From the NCBI RefSeq assembly GCF_037976325.1, contig NZ_CP150265.1, forward strand, positions 3,281,501-3,345,500: 64,000 nucleotides of DNA. Reading direction: 5' to 3'. Under the pieces are notes generated by a model. It was not told the DNA's origin, ran no database searches, and saw only the letters and a program-made list of their open reading frames with translations. Positions 37,041-46,138 of the stretch are shown here, piece after piece; the stretch's first letter is position 1, and each line of letters begins with the position of its first letter. A program made the translations under genes and the position numbers. This DNA is from Paenibacillus sp. FSL K6-3182 (GTDB lineage Bacteria; Bacillota; Bacilli; Paenibacillales; Paenibacillaceae).

Positions 37041-38360
37041 TTGTCACAACCACAAAAAGTAACCGTCATCGGAGCAGGACTAGCAGGCAGCGAGGCAGCA
37101 TGGCAAATTGCATCACAAGGAGTACCTGTCGTTTTGTATGAAATGCGTCCAGTCACAAAAACACCTGCTCATCATACGAATCAATTTGCAGAGCTTGTAT
37201 GCAGCAATAGCTTGCGTTCTAATGGTCTTGCAAATGCTGTTGGAGTATTAAAGGAAGAGATGCGCCGACTAGACTCGCTTATTTTGAGCTGTGCTGATCA
37301 GCACGCTGTACCTGCGGGAGGAGCGCTGGCGGTTGACCGCGACGGTTTCTCTGGTGAAGTTACTCGCAGACTGCATGAGCATCCACTTGTTGAAGTACGG
37401 AATGAAGAGGTAACAGAAATTCCGAAAGACGGAATTGTTGTTATTGCTACAGGCCCACTGACAGCACCGGGCTTGTCTTCGCAAATTCAAGAGCTGCTGG
37501 GCGAAGAGTATTTTTATTTCTATGATGCTGCAGCGCCAATCGTCGAAAAAGATTCTATTGATATGAGCAAGGTTTATTTAGCTTCCCGTTACGATAAAGG
37601 TGAAGCTGCTTATTTGAACTGTCCAATGACAGAAGAAGAATTTGAAATTTTCCACGAAGCGCTGACAACAGCTGAGAAAGCAGAAGTAAAAGATTTTGAG
37701 AAGGAAGTCTACTTTGAAGGCTGTATGCCGATCGAGATTATGGCAAGCAGAGGCAAACAAACCGTATTGTTTGGACCTATGAAGCCAGTTGGACTTGTAA
37801 ATCCGCACACGGGTGAGCTGCCGCATGCTGTAATTCAGCTTCGTCAGGATAACGCTGCAGGAACATTATACAACCTAGTCGGATTCCAGACTCATCTCAA
37901 ATGGGGAGAGCAAAAACGCGTCTTCTCATTAATACCAGGTCTGGAAAATGCTGAGTTTGTTCGTTTCGGCGTTATGCATCGCAATACGTTTATCAATTCA
38001 CCTCGTTTACTTAAGCCTACCTATCAGCTTAACAACCGCGAGACCTTATTTTTTGCAGGCCAGATGACCGGTGTTGAAGGTTATGTGGAATCTGCTGCTT
38101 CCGGCTTGATTGCTGGAATCAACGCTGCAAGATTAGCTCGAGATCTTGAACCACTCGTATTGCCGGAGCAAACTACGCTTGGCAGTATGGCTCATTATAT
38201 TACAACAGCCGATTTCAAGCATTTCCAACCGATGAATGCTAATTTCGGTTTATTTCCACCGCTTGAGAAGAAGATCCGCAGCAAAAAAGAAAAGAACGAA
38301 ATGATTGCGAATCGCGCTTTGGAAGGTATTGAGCAATTTAAAAAGGAACATTTGCAATAA
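37041..38360 (+). CDS. trmFO: tRNA U54 5-methyltransferase (folate/FAD-dependent) TrmFO
   Basis: Makes m5U54 in tRNA with methylenetetrahydrofolate and FAD; formerly Gid. 439 residues, with the FAD dinucleotide motif [16 protein letters not shown] at the N-terminus, [28 protein letters not shown] (conserved Cys) and C-terminal [19 protein letters not shown] start at 37041, with GAAAGGA about 12 bases upstream. In B. subtilis xerC (codV) follows; here hslV follows directly after 57 bp. Confidence 0.97.
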   Translation: MSQPQKVTVIGAGLAGSEAAWQIASQGVPVVLYEMRPVTKTPAHHTNQFAELVCSNSLRSNGLANAVGVLKEEMRRLDSLILSCADQHAVPAGGALAVDRDGFSGEVTRRLHEHPLVEVRNEEVTEIPKDGIVVIATGPLTAPGLSSQIQELLGEEYFYFYDAAAPIVEKDSIDMSKVYLASRYDKGEAAYLNCPMTEEEFEIFHEALTTAEKAEVKDFEKEVYFEGCMPIEIMASRGKQTVLFGPMKPVGLVNPHTGELPHAVIQLRQDNAAGTLYNLVGFQTHLKWGEQKRVFSLIPGLENAEFVRFGVMHRNTFINSPRLLKPTYQLNNRETLFFAGQMTGVEGYVESAASGLIAGINAARLARDLEPLVLPEQTTLGSMAHYITTADFKHFQPMNANFGLFPPLEKKIRSKKEKNEMIANRALEGIEQFKKEHLQ

Positions 38361-38417
38361 TATTGCGTAATGAAGGCATGGCAATTTAATTATTTGGAAC
38401 CTTGAGGAGGCAAAGCA

Positions 38418-38963
38418 ATGGAAATGCAATTTCACGCTACAACGATTTGCGCAGTTCGTCATGAGGGAAAAGGTGCAATTGCCGGGGATGGCCAGGTCAC
38501 TTTTGGAAATAGCATGGTCATGAAAAACTCTGCTAAAAAAGTAAGAAGGCTTTATCGCGGTCAAGTCGTCGCAGGTTTTGCAGGATCAGTTGCAGATGCC
38601 ATTACTTTGTTCGAGAAGTTTGAGGCAAAGCTGGAGGAGCATCACGGCAACTTGCAGCGTTCAGCTGTTGAGCTTGCCAAGGAATGGCGTTCAGACCGTG
38701 TCCTTCGTAGATTGGAAGCGATGATGCTCGTTATGGACAAAACCGGCTTGCTGCTTATTTCAGGCAACGGTGAGATCATTGAGCCGGATGACGGCATTCT
38801 AGCAATTGGCTCAGGCGGCAGCTTCGCATTATCGGCAGCAAGAGCGCTTCAGCGTCATGCACCTCAAATGGAAGCAAAGGATATCGCGCGTTCATCGCTA
38901 GAAATAGCGGCAGAAATTTGTGTATTCACGAATCATAATATTATTGTTGAAGAGATCGTATAA
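38418..38963 (+). CDS. hslV: ATP-dependent protease subunit HslV (ClpQ)
   Basis: Peptidase chamber of HslUV (ClpQY/CodWX). 181 residues, proteasome-beta-like fold. N-terminus [13 protein letters not shown]: the Thr pair precedes the core, with [14 protein letters not shown] and [17 protein letters not shown] downstream. B. subtilis ClpQ uses an N-terminal Ser (MSSFHATT); here residue 2 is Glu, so the nucleophile is probably a Thr exposed by processing. ATG 38418 follows GAGGAGGCAAAGCA. hslU starts 78 bp downstream. Confidence 0.96.
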   Translation: MEMQFHATTICAVRHEGKGAIAGDGQVTFGNSMVMKNSAKKVRRLYRGQVVAGFAGSVADAITLFEKFEAKLEEHHGNLQRSAVELAKEWRSDRVLRRLEAMMLVMDKTGLLLISGNGEIIEPDDGILAIGSGGSFALSAARALQRHAPQMEAKDIARSSLEIAAEICVFTNHNIIVEEIV

Positions 38964-39041
38964 ATCGAGTAACAGGATTTTGGATAGAAGGCCAAACTTC
39001 GGAAAGTCTTAGCGAAGAATAGAAATCGGAGGGATTTTATA

Positions 39042-40442
39042 ATGGGAAATGATGCACTGACGCCTCGTCAGATCGTAGCGGAGCTTGATAAGTATATTGT
39101 TGGGCAAAAACCAGCGAAACGTTCTGTAGCCATTGCGCTTCGCAATCGTTACCGGAGAAGTTTGCTCGATGAAACGCTGCGCGATGAAATCGTTCCGAAA
39201 AATATTTTGATGATCGGACCTACCGGAGTAGGTAAAACGGAAATCGCACGCCGCTTGGCAAAGCTGGTTAAAGCACCATTTGTGAAACTAGAAGCGACGA
39301 AATTTACTGAGGTCGGATATGTAGGCCGTGATGTTGAATCAATGGTCCGCGATCTAGTGGAAACAGCTATACGTATGGTGAAAACAGAAAAAACGGAAAA
39401 AGTAAAAGACAGAGCTGAAAAGCTAGCTAATGATCGCATCGTTTCTTTGCTTGCTCCGTCAACGGCTAAGGTTAAATCGCAAAAAAATCCATTTGAAATG
39501 TTGTTTGGCAATCAACAGCAATCAGAAGAGCAAAAGGAAGAGCCGGAAGTGGAAAATGCGCTCTTTCAAAAACGTTCGCAAATTAAAGAGCAGCTCGCGG
39601 CTGGCAAGCTGGAAAACGAAATCATTGAAATTGAGGTAGAGGACTCCTCTCCTAATATGATGGATATGCTTTCAGGCCAGGGCCCAGAGGGCATGGGCAT
39701 GAATATGCAGGAGCTGTTCGGTCAATTAATGCCGAAGAAGCCGAAGAAGCGCAAGCTGCCTGTAAAGGAAGCTCGCAAGGTGTTGACGCAGGAGGAAGCT
39801 AACAAAATAATCGATATGGATGATGTCATTACCGAATCGATTACAAGAGCTGAGCAATCCGGCATTATTTTCATAGATGAAATTGACAAAATTGCGAGCC
39901 CATCACGTGGATCTGGCCCAGATGTATCTAGGGAAGGTGTTCAACGTGATATTTTGCCTATCGTTGAAGGCTCTACTGTCATGACAAAATATGGTCCCGT
40001 TAAAACGGATTATGTGTTGTTTATCGCTGCTGGTGCGTTTCATGTTGCGAAACCTTCGGATTTGATACCAGAGCTTCAAGGTCGTTTCCCGATTCGGGTA
40101 GAGCTGACTAGTCTTAGCTTGGACGATTTTGTAAGTATTTTGAAAGAACCAAAAAATGCTTTAACGAAGCAGTATTCAGCTCTGCTTGAAACGGAAGGCA
40201 TTCAGATCGAATTTACTGATGAGGCGATTCGCGAGCTTGCATCCATTGCCGCAGATGTTAACCGCAATACTGAAAATATTGGCGCGCGTCGTTTGCATAC
40301 GATTTTGGAGAAGCTGCTGGAGGATCTATCTTTTGAAGCGCCTGAGCTGTCGCTCGAAAAAATGACGATTACGCCGGAATACGTTCGAGAAAAACTCGGA
40401 AGCATTGCGCAAAATCGCGATTTGAGTCAATATATACTGTAG
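39042..40442 (+). CDS. hslU: ATP-dependent protease ATPase subunit HslU (ClpY)
   Basis: AAA+ unfoldase that feeds HslV. 466 residues: Walker [18 protein letters not shown] (about 57), pore motif [10 protein letters not shown] (about 90), intermediate I-domain (about 110-240), Walker [12 protein letters not shown], and a conserved C-terminal tail ending SQYIL that inserts into HslV. ATG 39042 follows CGGAGGGATTTTATA. Confidence 0.98.
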   Translation: MGNDALTPRQIVAELDKYIVGQKPAKRSVAIALRNRYRRSLLDETLRDEIVPKNILMIGPTGVGKTEIARRLAKLVKAPFVKLEATKFTEVGYVGRDVESMVRDLVETAIRMVKTEKTEKVKDRAEKLANDRIVSLLAPSTAKVKSQKNPFEMLFGNQQQSEEQKEEPEVENALFQKRSQIKEQLAAGKLENEIIEIEVEDSSPNMMDMLSGQGPEGMGMNMQELFGQLMPKKPKKRKLPVKEARKVLTQEEANKIIDMDDVITESITRAEQSGIIFIDEIDKIASPSRGSGPDVSREGVQRDILPIVEGSTVMTKYGPVKTDYVLFIAAGAFHVAKPSDLIPELQGRFPIRVELTSLSLDDFVSILKEPKNALTKQYSALLETEGIQIEFTDEAIRELASIAADVNRNTENIGARRLHTILEKLLEDLSFEAPELSLEKMTITPEYVREKLGSIAQNRDLSQYIL

Positions 40443-40469
40443 TTGTTATGAGTTTTGGGAGGCATTAGA

Positions 40470-41240
40470 ATGACTTTACTAACAAAGACTAGAACGCTGA
40501 ACCGGTTGTTGCAACGCGCAGCTGGCAAAGCGCTGAGTTTCAGGGAAATGGCAGAAGTACTTTGTACAACGATTCAAACCAATGTGTTTGTCGTCAGCCG
40601 GAGAGGTAAAATACTTGGCTGCTCCGCAGTAGATGCGTTTGATCACGATTTCATGCGAACGTTATCAGCTGATGAGCTTCGTTTCCCGCAAGAGAGCAAC
40701 GTTCGGTTTCTTGATATGCAGGAATCGATGACGAATGTGAAGCCAGATTTGGGAATTTATGAAACTTTTCCGCGGTTAGGCGATCAAGAAATTATGACGG
40801 TTGTACCTATTATTGGCGGAGGAGATCGTCTAGGTACGTTGGTCCTGACCCGTTTGTCTGGTACTTTCGATGACGATGACCTTATTTTAGCTGAATATGG
40901 TTCAACGATTGTTGGCATGGAGATTTTACGGGAGCGCGCGGATGAGATTGAGCAAGAGGTTCGCAGTCGTGCAGTCGTTGCCGTTGCGGTCGGTTCGTTG
41001 TCATTTAGTGAATTAGAAGCAGTCGAGCATATTTTCGAGGAGCTCGATGGCAAGGAAGGTTTGCTTGTCGCATCGAAGATTGCTGACCGGGTAGGAATAA
41101 CTCGTTCAGTTATTGTAAATGCGCTTAGGAAGCTGGAGAGCGCTGGTGTCATAGAAACAAGGTCATTAGGCATGAAAGGCACATACATTAAAATATTAAA
41201 TCACCAATTATTGCAAGAATTAGATAAGATGAAGCGATAA
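40470..41240 (+). CDS. codY: Global nutritional repressor CodY
   Basis: GTP- and branched-chain-amino-acid-sensing repressor of stationary-phase, amino-acid and motility genes. 256 residues: N-terminal GAF domain ([20 protein letters not shown]; about 1-150), linker helix, C-terminal winged helix-turn-helix ([20 protein letters not shown]). ATG 40470 follows TTGGGAGGCATTAG. Last gene before a terminator. It sits immediately upstream of the flagellar operon, which CodY represses in B. subtilis. Confidence 0.98.
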   Translation: MTLLTKTRTLNRLLQRAAGKALSFREMAEVLCTTIQTNVFVVSRRGKILGCSAVDAFDHDFMRTLSADELRFPQESNVRFLDMQESMTNVKPDLGIYETFPRLGDQEIMTVVPIIGGGDRLGTLVLTRLSGTFDDDDLILAEYGSTIVGMEILRERADEIEQEVRSRAVVAVAVGSLSFSELEAVEHIFEELDGKEGLLVASKIADRVGITRSVIVNALRKLESAGVIETRSLGMKGTYIKILNHQLLQELDKMKR

Positions 41241-41264
41241 TTATAGGACGTTTAGACCATTTTT

Positions 41265-41297
41265 GCCCTATCTGATTTTAAAGATAGGGCTTTTTTC
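41265..41297 (+). terminator. Rho-independent terminator after codY
   Basis: GCCCTATCT with AAGATAGGGC (loop GATTTTA), then TTTTTTC. It separates the hslVU-codY transcript from the flagellar operon. Confidence 0.88.
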
Positions 41298-41315
41298 TTA
41301 TTGTAATAATTTAGG

Positions 41316-41356
41316 AAATTGTTGAATATTATCATGTCGGCAAAAATCGACACATG
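41316..41356 (+). promoter_or_regulatory. flgB upstream region: possible CodY box and palindrome
   Basis: AAATTGTTGAATATT (41316-41330) matches 11 of 15 positions of the CodY motif AATTTTCWGAAAATT. Adjacent is a palindrome TGTCG-N8-CGACA (41335-41352). No clear sigma-A or sigma-D promoter could be assigned in the 160 bp before flgB, though a TATCAT (41330-41335) could be a -10. CodY control of fla/che is known in B. subtilis; here it is inference. Confidence 0.3.
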
Positions 41357-41456
41357 TATCTCATTTTTTTAATATTTACTGTCGAACAAAGAAGGAATGA
41401 GCAGTAATCTGTTGAATACGTTAAGAAGATCCCCTATGTGAAAGTGGTGAAACTAC

Positions 41457-41870
41457 GTGAATTTGTTGAATGGCGCAGCATTTGGAAGAATGGAAGGTGC
41501 GCTTCAAGCAGCTGAAATGCGGCAGCGCGTCATTTCTAACAATGTGGCAAACGGTGATACGCCGCATTTCAAACGGTCAGAGGTTTTGTTTGAGGAATTA
41601 TTAGAGCAATCCATGGGAAATACGCAAGGGCAATTGATCGGCAAACGAACGAATCAAAAGCATATTGCTATTGGAGCAGGTTCTTCTAATGTACCTATAC
41701 CCAAACTTATTACCGATGAAACAACTTCGATGAACAACAATGAAAATAATGTTGATGTCGATCGTGAGATGTCTTTGCTAGCTAAAAACCAATTAAGCTA
41801 CAACTTTTATGTCCAACAGATTAATCATGAGGTAAGAATGATGCGCACAGCGATTGAAGGGAGAGCTTAA
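41457..41870 (+). CDS. flgB: Flagellar basal-body rod protein FlgB
   Basis: Proximal rod subunit, first gene of the flagellar operon. 137 residues with the rod/hook N-terminal signature RQRVISNNVANGDTPHFKRS (about 24-43) and a C-terminal heptad helix (NQLSYNFYVQQINHEVRMM). GTG 41457 lies after AAGTGGTGA. flgC follows 2 bp after its stop. Exported by the type III apparatus encoded downstream, without a cleaved signal. Confidence 0.97.
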   Translation: MNLLNGAAFGRMEGALQAAEMRQRVISNNVANGDTPHFKRSEVLFEELLEQSMGNTQGQLIGKRTNQKHIAIGAGSSNVPIPKLITDETTSMNNNENNVDVDREMSLLAKNQLSYNFYVQQINHEVRMMRTAIEGRA

Positions 41871-41872
41871 CG

Positions 41873-42322
41873 ATGAAATTGTCCACAGGGTTTGATATCA
41901 GCGCTTCGGCTCTATCAGCACAAAGACTGCGGATGGATGTAATTTCTTCTAATATAGCGAATGCTGAAACGACGAGAGGCAGTTTTGTAAATGGACAATT
42001 CCAGCCGTACAAGCGAAAGATGGTTGTCATTGAACCTCTGCAGCAGTCCTTCTCAAATGTGCTTTCTCAGCAAATGAATGAAAACTCCACTGCTCAAGGA
42101 GTTAAAGTTACGAGAATTAAAGAGGATCAATCGCCAAACAAGCTCATTTATAATCCAACGCATCCTGATGCTGATGCAAACGGCTATGTAAATATGCCGA
42201 ATGTGGATGTAACGAAGGAAATGGTAGATATGATTGCAGCTACAAGATCTTACGAAGCAAACGTAACCGCGCTAAACGCTACCAAATCAATGTTTATTAA
42301 GGCACTAGAAATCGGAAAGTAA
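41873..42322 (+). CDS. flgC: Flagellar basal-body rod protein FlgC
   Basis: Proximal rod subunit. 149 residues; N-terminal FDISASALSAQRLRMDVISS with SNIANAETTRG, and a C-terminal helix MVDMIAATRSYEANVTALNA shared with rod and hook proteins. Immediately after flgB with GGAGAG upstream. Confidence 0.97.
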   Translation: MKLSTGFDISASALSAQRLRMDVISSNIANAETTRGSFVNGQFQPYKRKMVVIEPLQQSFSNVLSQQMNENSTAQGVKVTRIKEDQSPNKLIYNPTHPDADANGYVNMPNVDVTKEMVDMIAATRSYEANVTALNATKSMFIKALEIGK

Positions 42323-42361
42323 TTGATTAACAATTCCATATGAAGTATTGGGGGAGTAATG

Positions 42362-42667
42362 ATGATACAAGCGATGTCGCTTAGCCCGGTTCAGCCAACC
42401 AAACTCATTGAAACTAAATCGGTTCAAGAAGCGACTCCGGCCCAATTGACGCAATCATTTGGTCAATATTTAGAAACGGCAATTAATAATGTAAGCGATC
42501 AGGAAAAGAACGTTCATAAGCTTAACGACAAATACTTAATAGGTCAGGTTGACGTTTCAAAGGTTTTAATTGCTTCTGAGCAGGCGCAACTAAGTTTGCA
42601 GCTTACCTCACAAGTCCGCAACAAAATGGTCGAGGCATATCAAGAAATGATGCGGATGCAAATTTAA
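42362..42667 (+). CDS. fliE: Flagellar hook-basal body complex protein FliE
   Basis: Joins the MS ring (FliF) to the rod. 101 residues; ends in the conserved ASEQAQLSLQLTSQVRNKMV and EMMRMQI. Two adjacent ATGs (42359 and 42362); the second is preferred because GGGGGAG ends 5 bases before it and only 2 before the first. Confidence 0.96.
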   Translation: MIQAMSLSPVQPTKLIETKSVQEATPAQLTQSFGQYLETAINNVSDQEKNVHKLNDKYLIGQVDVSKVLIASEQAQLSLQLTSQVRNKMVEAYQEMMRMQI

Positions 42668-42709
42668 CCATCATGAAGACCTAGCATAGTATTTGGGTGA
42701 GGTGAAAAT

Positions 42710-44281
42710 GTGAACGAGAGAATCGCCCAGTTTCGAGGTAGGCTTACACAATTATGGAGCCAGACGGGCAGAAAACAAAAAATTTGGTTGGGGGCATCTA
42801 TTAGTGGACTATTGTTAGCAATTATTTTGTTAACGATTGTATTTACGAGAACGGAATACGAAATTGCTTTTCAAGGTTTGGATACAACAGACGCAGCTGC
42901 TATCATGACTTACTTAGACGGAAGCGGAATACCTTACCAGCTCAGCAACAATGGGAAAAGCATTTCAGTACCGAGCACAGATGCAGCACGAATAAAAGTA
43001 GATGTAGGTTCTCAAGGTTTAGTTCAAAACGGTTCCATTGGTTTTGAAGCATTTAATGCAAGCTCAAGCCAGTTTGGTACAACCGAAAATGAATTCAATG
43101 TTAAATATTTGAATGCTTTGAACGGTGAGGTTCAACAGTTGCTGAATGCGATGCAAGGTGTGGACAGTTCGAAGGTTTTGGTTAACTTGCCAAAAGAAAG
43201 TGTATTTCTTTCTGCAGAAGACGCGGAGCAAGCATCAGCATCGATTATGATGAAATTCGTGTCCGGCTATCGTCCAAGTCAGAAGGAAATCGACGGCTAC
43301 TACAACCTAGTGAAAACAGCGGTTCCGGATTTGGCAATAAAGGATATTACGATCTCAAGTCCTCAAGGTGAATTAATTTATTCTGATGTTGCTGGCGGAA
43401 TAGCTAATAATTCAGATGCGGTTGAGTCCCAATTCGTCATTCAGCGCAAATATGAGGCTGAGCTCAAGAAAAATATTCAGCAGTTTCTAGGAACGATCGT
43501 TGGAGCTGATAATTTAGTCGTTCAAGTTTCTAGCAGCATGAATTTCGATAAGAAGACATCGCAGGAATCTGTTGTGAAGCCGCTAGAGAATAACAACAAT
43601 AACGGCATTATCATTAGTGAACAGCTGAATAACAGTACTTCGACTGGCAATTCGGGAGACGCTGGCGGTGTTGCAGGAACCGGAGAGACTGACGTACCGG
43701 GCTACGAAGCGGCTGCGACGGGCAACAATTCTTCAGAATCGAACTCGACTATTCGGAATTATGATGTGACGCGAATCAACAACAACATCGAATCCGGACC
43801 TTTTGTTTTGAAAGACCTTTCTATTAGTATCGGCATTGAACAGTCACAAATGAATGATGAAGCAAGCAGAACGGCCATTATGACATATTTGACTGCATTG
43901 GTGCGCGCACAATTAGCTGATTCTGGTCAAGATGTAACCAATGACGCATTGATAGAGAAAAAAGTTGCTCTTATTGCAAGAACATTTTCTGGAAGCAGTT
44001 CTGCTAAGGACTCAAGCCTTCTATCAACACCTTGGATTATCGGAATTGGTGTTGCTGCTCTTGCTATCATTGGCGGACTAATCTTTATGTTAGCACGCAG
44101 ACGCAAGAAGGTTGCCGAGGAAGAAATCGAATTGGTTGCTCCAGCTAAAGTGGAATATCCAACTCTTGATTTGGAAAGTGTCAACAACGACAGTCAGGCT
44201 AGGAAAAATCTTGAAACACTTGCCAAACGAAAACCGGATGAGTTTGTTAACCTTCTTCGCACATGGCTTGTGGATGAATAG
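42710..44281 (+). CDS. fliF: Flagellar MS-ring protein FliF
   Basis: Forms the MS ring in the cytoplasmic membrane. 523 residues: N-terminal transmembrane helix (about 25-45), periplasmic ring-building domains (YEIAFQGLDTTDAAAIM; LNALNGEVQQLLNAMQGV), a Ser/Asn/Gly-rich linker (about 295-350), C-terminal transmembrane helix (WIIGIGVAALAIIGGLIFML, about 446-466) and the FliG-binding tail LAKRKPDEFVNLLRTWL. GTG 42710 follows GGGTGAGGTGAAAAT. Confidence 0.97.
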   Translation: MNERIAQFRGRLTQLWSQTGRKQKIWLGASISGLLLAIILLTIVFTRTEYEIAFQGLDTTDAAAIMTYLDGSGIPYQLSNNGKSISVPSTDAARIKVDVGSQGLVQNGSIGFEAFNASSSQFGTTENEFNVKYLNALNGEVQQLLNAMQGVDSSKVLVNLPKESVFLSAEDAEQASASIMMKFVSGYRPSQKEIDGYYNLVKTAVPDLAIKDITISSPQGELIYSDVAGGIANNSDAVESQFVIQRKYEAELKKNIQQFLGTIVGADNLVVQVSSSMNFDKKTSQESVVKPLENNNNNGIIISEQLNNSTSTGNSGDAGGVAGTGETDVPGYEAAATGNNSSESNSTIRNYDVTRINNNIESGPFVLKDLSISIGIEQSQMNDEASRTAIMTYLTALVRAQLADSGQDVTNDALIEKKVALIARTFSGSSSAKDSSLLSTPWIIGIGVAALAIIGGLIFMLARRRKKVAEEEIELVAPAKVEYPTLDLESVNNDSQARKNLETLAKRKPDEFVNLLRTWLVDE

Positions 44282-44292
44282 AGGTGGTTCAT

Positions 44293-45306
44293 GTGTCAAA
44301 ATCAATGCAAGGATTATCTGGTCGACAGAAAGCTGCCATTTTACTTATTACGCTTGGACCTGATGTATCCTCTCAAATATTCAAGCATTTAAGAGATGAA
44401 GAAATTGAACAGCTAACACTTGAAATCGCAAATGTCCGTAAAGTGGACAGTAGTGATCGTGAAACGATTTTAAGCGAGTTCCACCAAATCTGTATGGCTC
44501 AAGAGTATATCACGCAAGGCGGCATTTCTTATGCCAAAGACATTTTGGAGAAAGCGCTTGGTGAACAAAAAGCTCTTGAAGTTATTAACCGGTTAACGGC
44601 AACGCTCCAAGTAAGACCATTTGACTTCGCTAGAAAAGCGGAGCCTACACAAATTTTGAACTTTATTCAAAATGAGAACTCGCAAACGATTGCTTTGGTA
44701 TTATCGTATTTGCAATCGGAGCAGTCTTCGCACATTCTTTCATCGCTGCCGCAAGAGAAACAAGCAGAGGTTGCAAGGCGAATTGCTCTGATGGATAGCA
44801 CATCGCCAGAAGTCATTTCGCAGGTAGAAAGAGTGCTTGAGCAAAAACTATCCGCAACCGTTACCCAGGATTACACGAATGCTGGCGGTATCGACTCTAT
44901 CGTTCAAATATTGAATGGTGTCGATCGCGGGACGGAGCGTACGATTCTCGACGCGCTTGAAATTCAAGATCCAGAGCTTGCAGAAGAAATCAAAAAACGG
45001 ATGTTCGTGTTCGAGGACATCGTCAATATCGACAATCGCTCCATTCAACGAATCATTCGCGATATCGAGAATTCCGATCTTCAGCTTGCGCTTAAAGTGG
45101 CAAGTGAAGAAGTTAGAGAAGCCATCTTCCGCAATATGTCGAAGCGTATGGCCGAAACATTCAAAGAAGAAATGGAATTTATGGGACCAGTGCGGCTTCG
45201 TGATGTTGAAGAAGCGCAAACACGCATTGTTGCTACGATTCGCAGATTAGAAGAGTCAGGTGAAATCATCATCGCCCGTGGTGGAGGAGACGATATCATT
45301 GTCTAA
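44293..45306 (+). CDS. fliG: Flagellar motor switch protein FliG
   Basis: Rotor protein that contacts stator MotA and sits between FliF and FliM. 337 residues, with three armadillo-like domains. The middle-domain FliM-binding motif, EHPQ in most FliG proteins, reads ENSQ here (IQNENSQTIALVLSYLQ, about 123-139). C-terminal torque helix KRMFVFEDIVNIDNRSIQR keeps the charged residues. GTG 44293 is chosen because GAGGTGG ends 5 bases upstream; GTG 44284 lies inside that SD. Overlaps fliH by 8 bp. Confidence 0.95.
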   Translation: MSKSMQGLSGRQKAAILLITLGPDVSSQIFKHLRDEEIEQLTLEIANVRKVDSSDRETILSEFHQICMAQEYITQGGISYAKDILEKALGEQKALEVINRLTATLQVRPFDFARKAEPTQILNFIQNENSQTIALVLSYLQSEQSSHILSSLPQEKQAEVARRIALMDSTSPEVISQVERVLEQKLSATVTQDYTNAGGIDSIVQILNGVDRGTERTILDALEIQDPELAEEIKKRMFVFEDIVNIDNRSIQRIIRDIENSDLQLALKVASEEVREAIFRNMSKRMAETFKEEMEFMGPVRLRDVEEAQTRIVATIRRLEESGEIIIARGGGDDIIV

Positions 45307-46138
45307 TTTGATCAAATCTTCGAGTGTGATTACTCTTGATCAATTGAAGCAGCTTGAATGGCTGCATCAAAGGAATCTTGAAATCAATGAATCGCTGGAT
45401 CAGGAAGAGGATATGGAACCCGTTCCTGATGAAGAAACGATAACTTTGCGAGATCAAATATTAAATGATGCTCAGCTATATGCAGAAGAGAGACTGCGTG
45501 ATGCAGCAGAAGAAAGCGAAAAGCTTCTTGCTGAAACACAGCAGCAAATCGATGTATGGTGGCTCGAAAAACGTACGGAAGATGAATCAGCATCAGAAGC
45601 ATCCAGGCAATCAGGCTATGAGCTTGGTTATGCCGAAGGAGCCGCGCAATCCGAAAAGGAAATGCGTGAGATCTGGGAGCAAAAGCTGGCTGAAGCATCG
45701 GATGTGCTAAAAACTGCATTCCAAATGAGAGAACAAATCATTCAGGAAGCAGAACCCTTTCTTGTTGAACTAAGCTGTGCGATTGCCGAAAAAATTATTG
45801 GGCAGCAGCTATCTACGGCACCTGAAATGGCAATCGAGCTCATTCGCAAATCATTGTCTAGACGCAGAGAGCAAGGAGTTATTACTCTATGTGTTGCACC
45901 TGGGCAGCTTGCATTCGTGCAAGCGGCAAGAGAAGAGCTTCATATGGCCATCGATTCACAAGCGGAATTGCAAATTTTGCCTGACTCGACGGTTAAAGAC
46001 AACGGTTGTGTCATTCGCTCTTCATTTGGCAGCATAGACGCTCGAATTGACACGCAGCTTGCTGAGATCAAAAAAGAATTAATACATCTTGCTCATCATA
46101 GCGGCGAAGAACGAGGTCAAGCCTATGATAGTGAATAA
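45299..46138 (+). CDS. fliH: Flagellar assembly protein FliH
   Basis: Peripheral stator and regulator of the export ATPase FliI. 279 residues with a Glu/Gln-rich coiled coil (about 45-130), the glycine-spaced YELGYAEGAAQSE repeat region typical of FliH, and a C-terminal V-type-ATPase-E-like domain. TTG 45299 is chosen: GGAGGAGA lies about 9 bases upstream and the start SNLIKSS matches Bacillus FliH. Overlaps fliG and fliI. Confidence 0.9.
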   Translation: MSNLIKSSSVITLDQLKQLEWLHQRNLEINESLDQEEDMEPVPDEETITLRDQILNDAQLYAEERLRDAAEESEKLLAETQQQIDVWWLEKRTEDESASEASRQSGYELGYAEGAAQSEKEMREIWEQKLAEASDVLKTAFQMREQIIQEAEPFLVELSCAIAEKIIGQQLSTAPEMAIELIRKSLSRRREQGVITLCVAPGQLAFVQAAREELHMAIDSQAELQILPDSTVKDNGCVIRSSFGSIDARIDTQLAEIKKELIHLAHHSGEERGQAYDSE

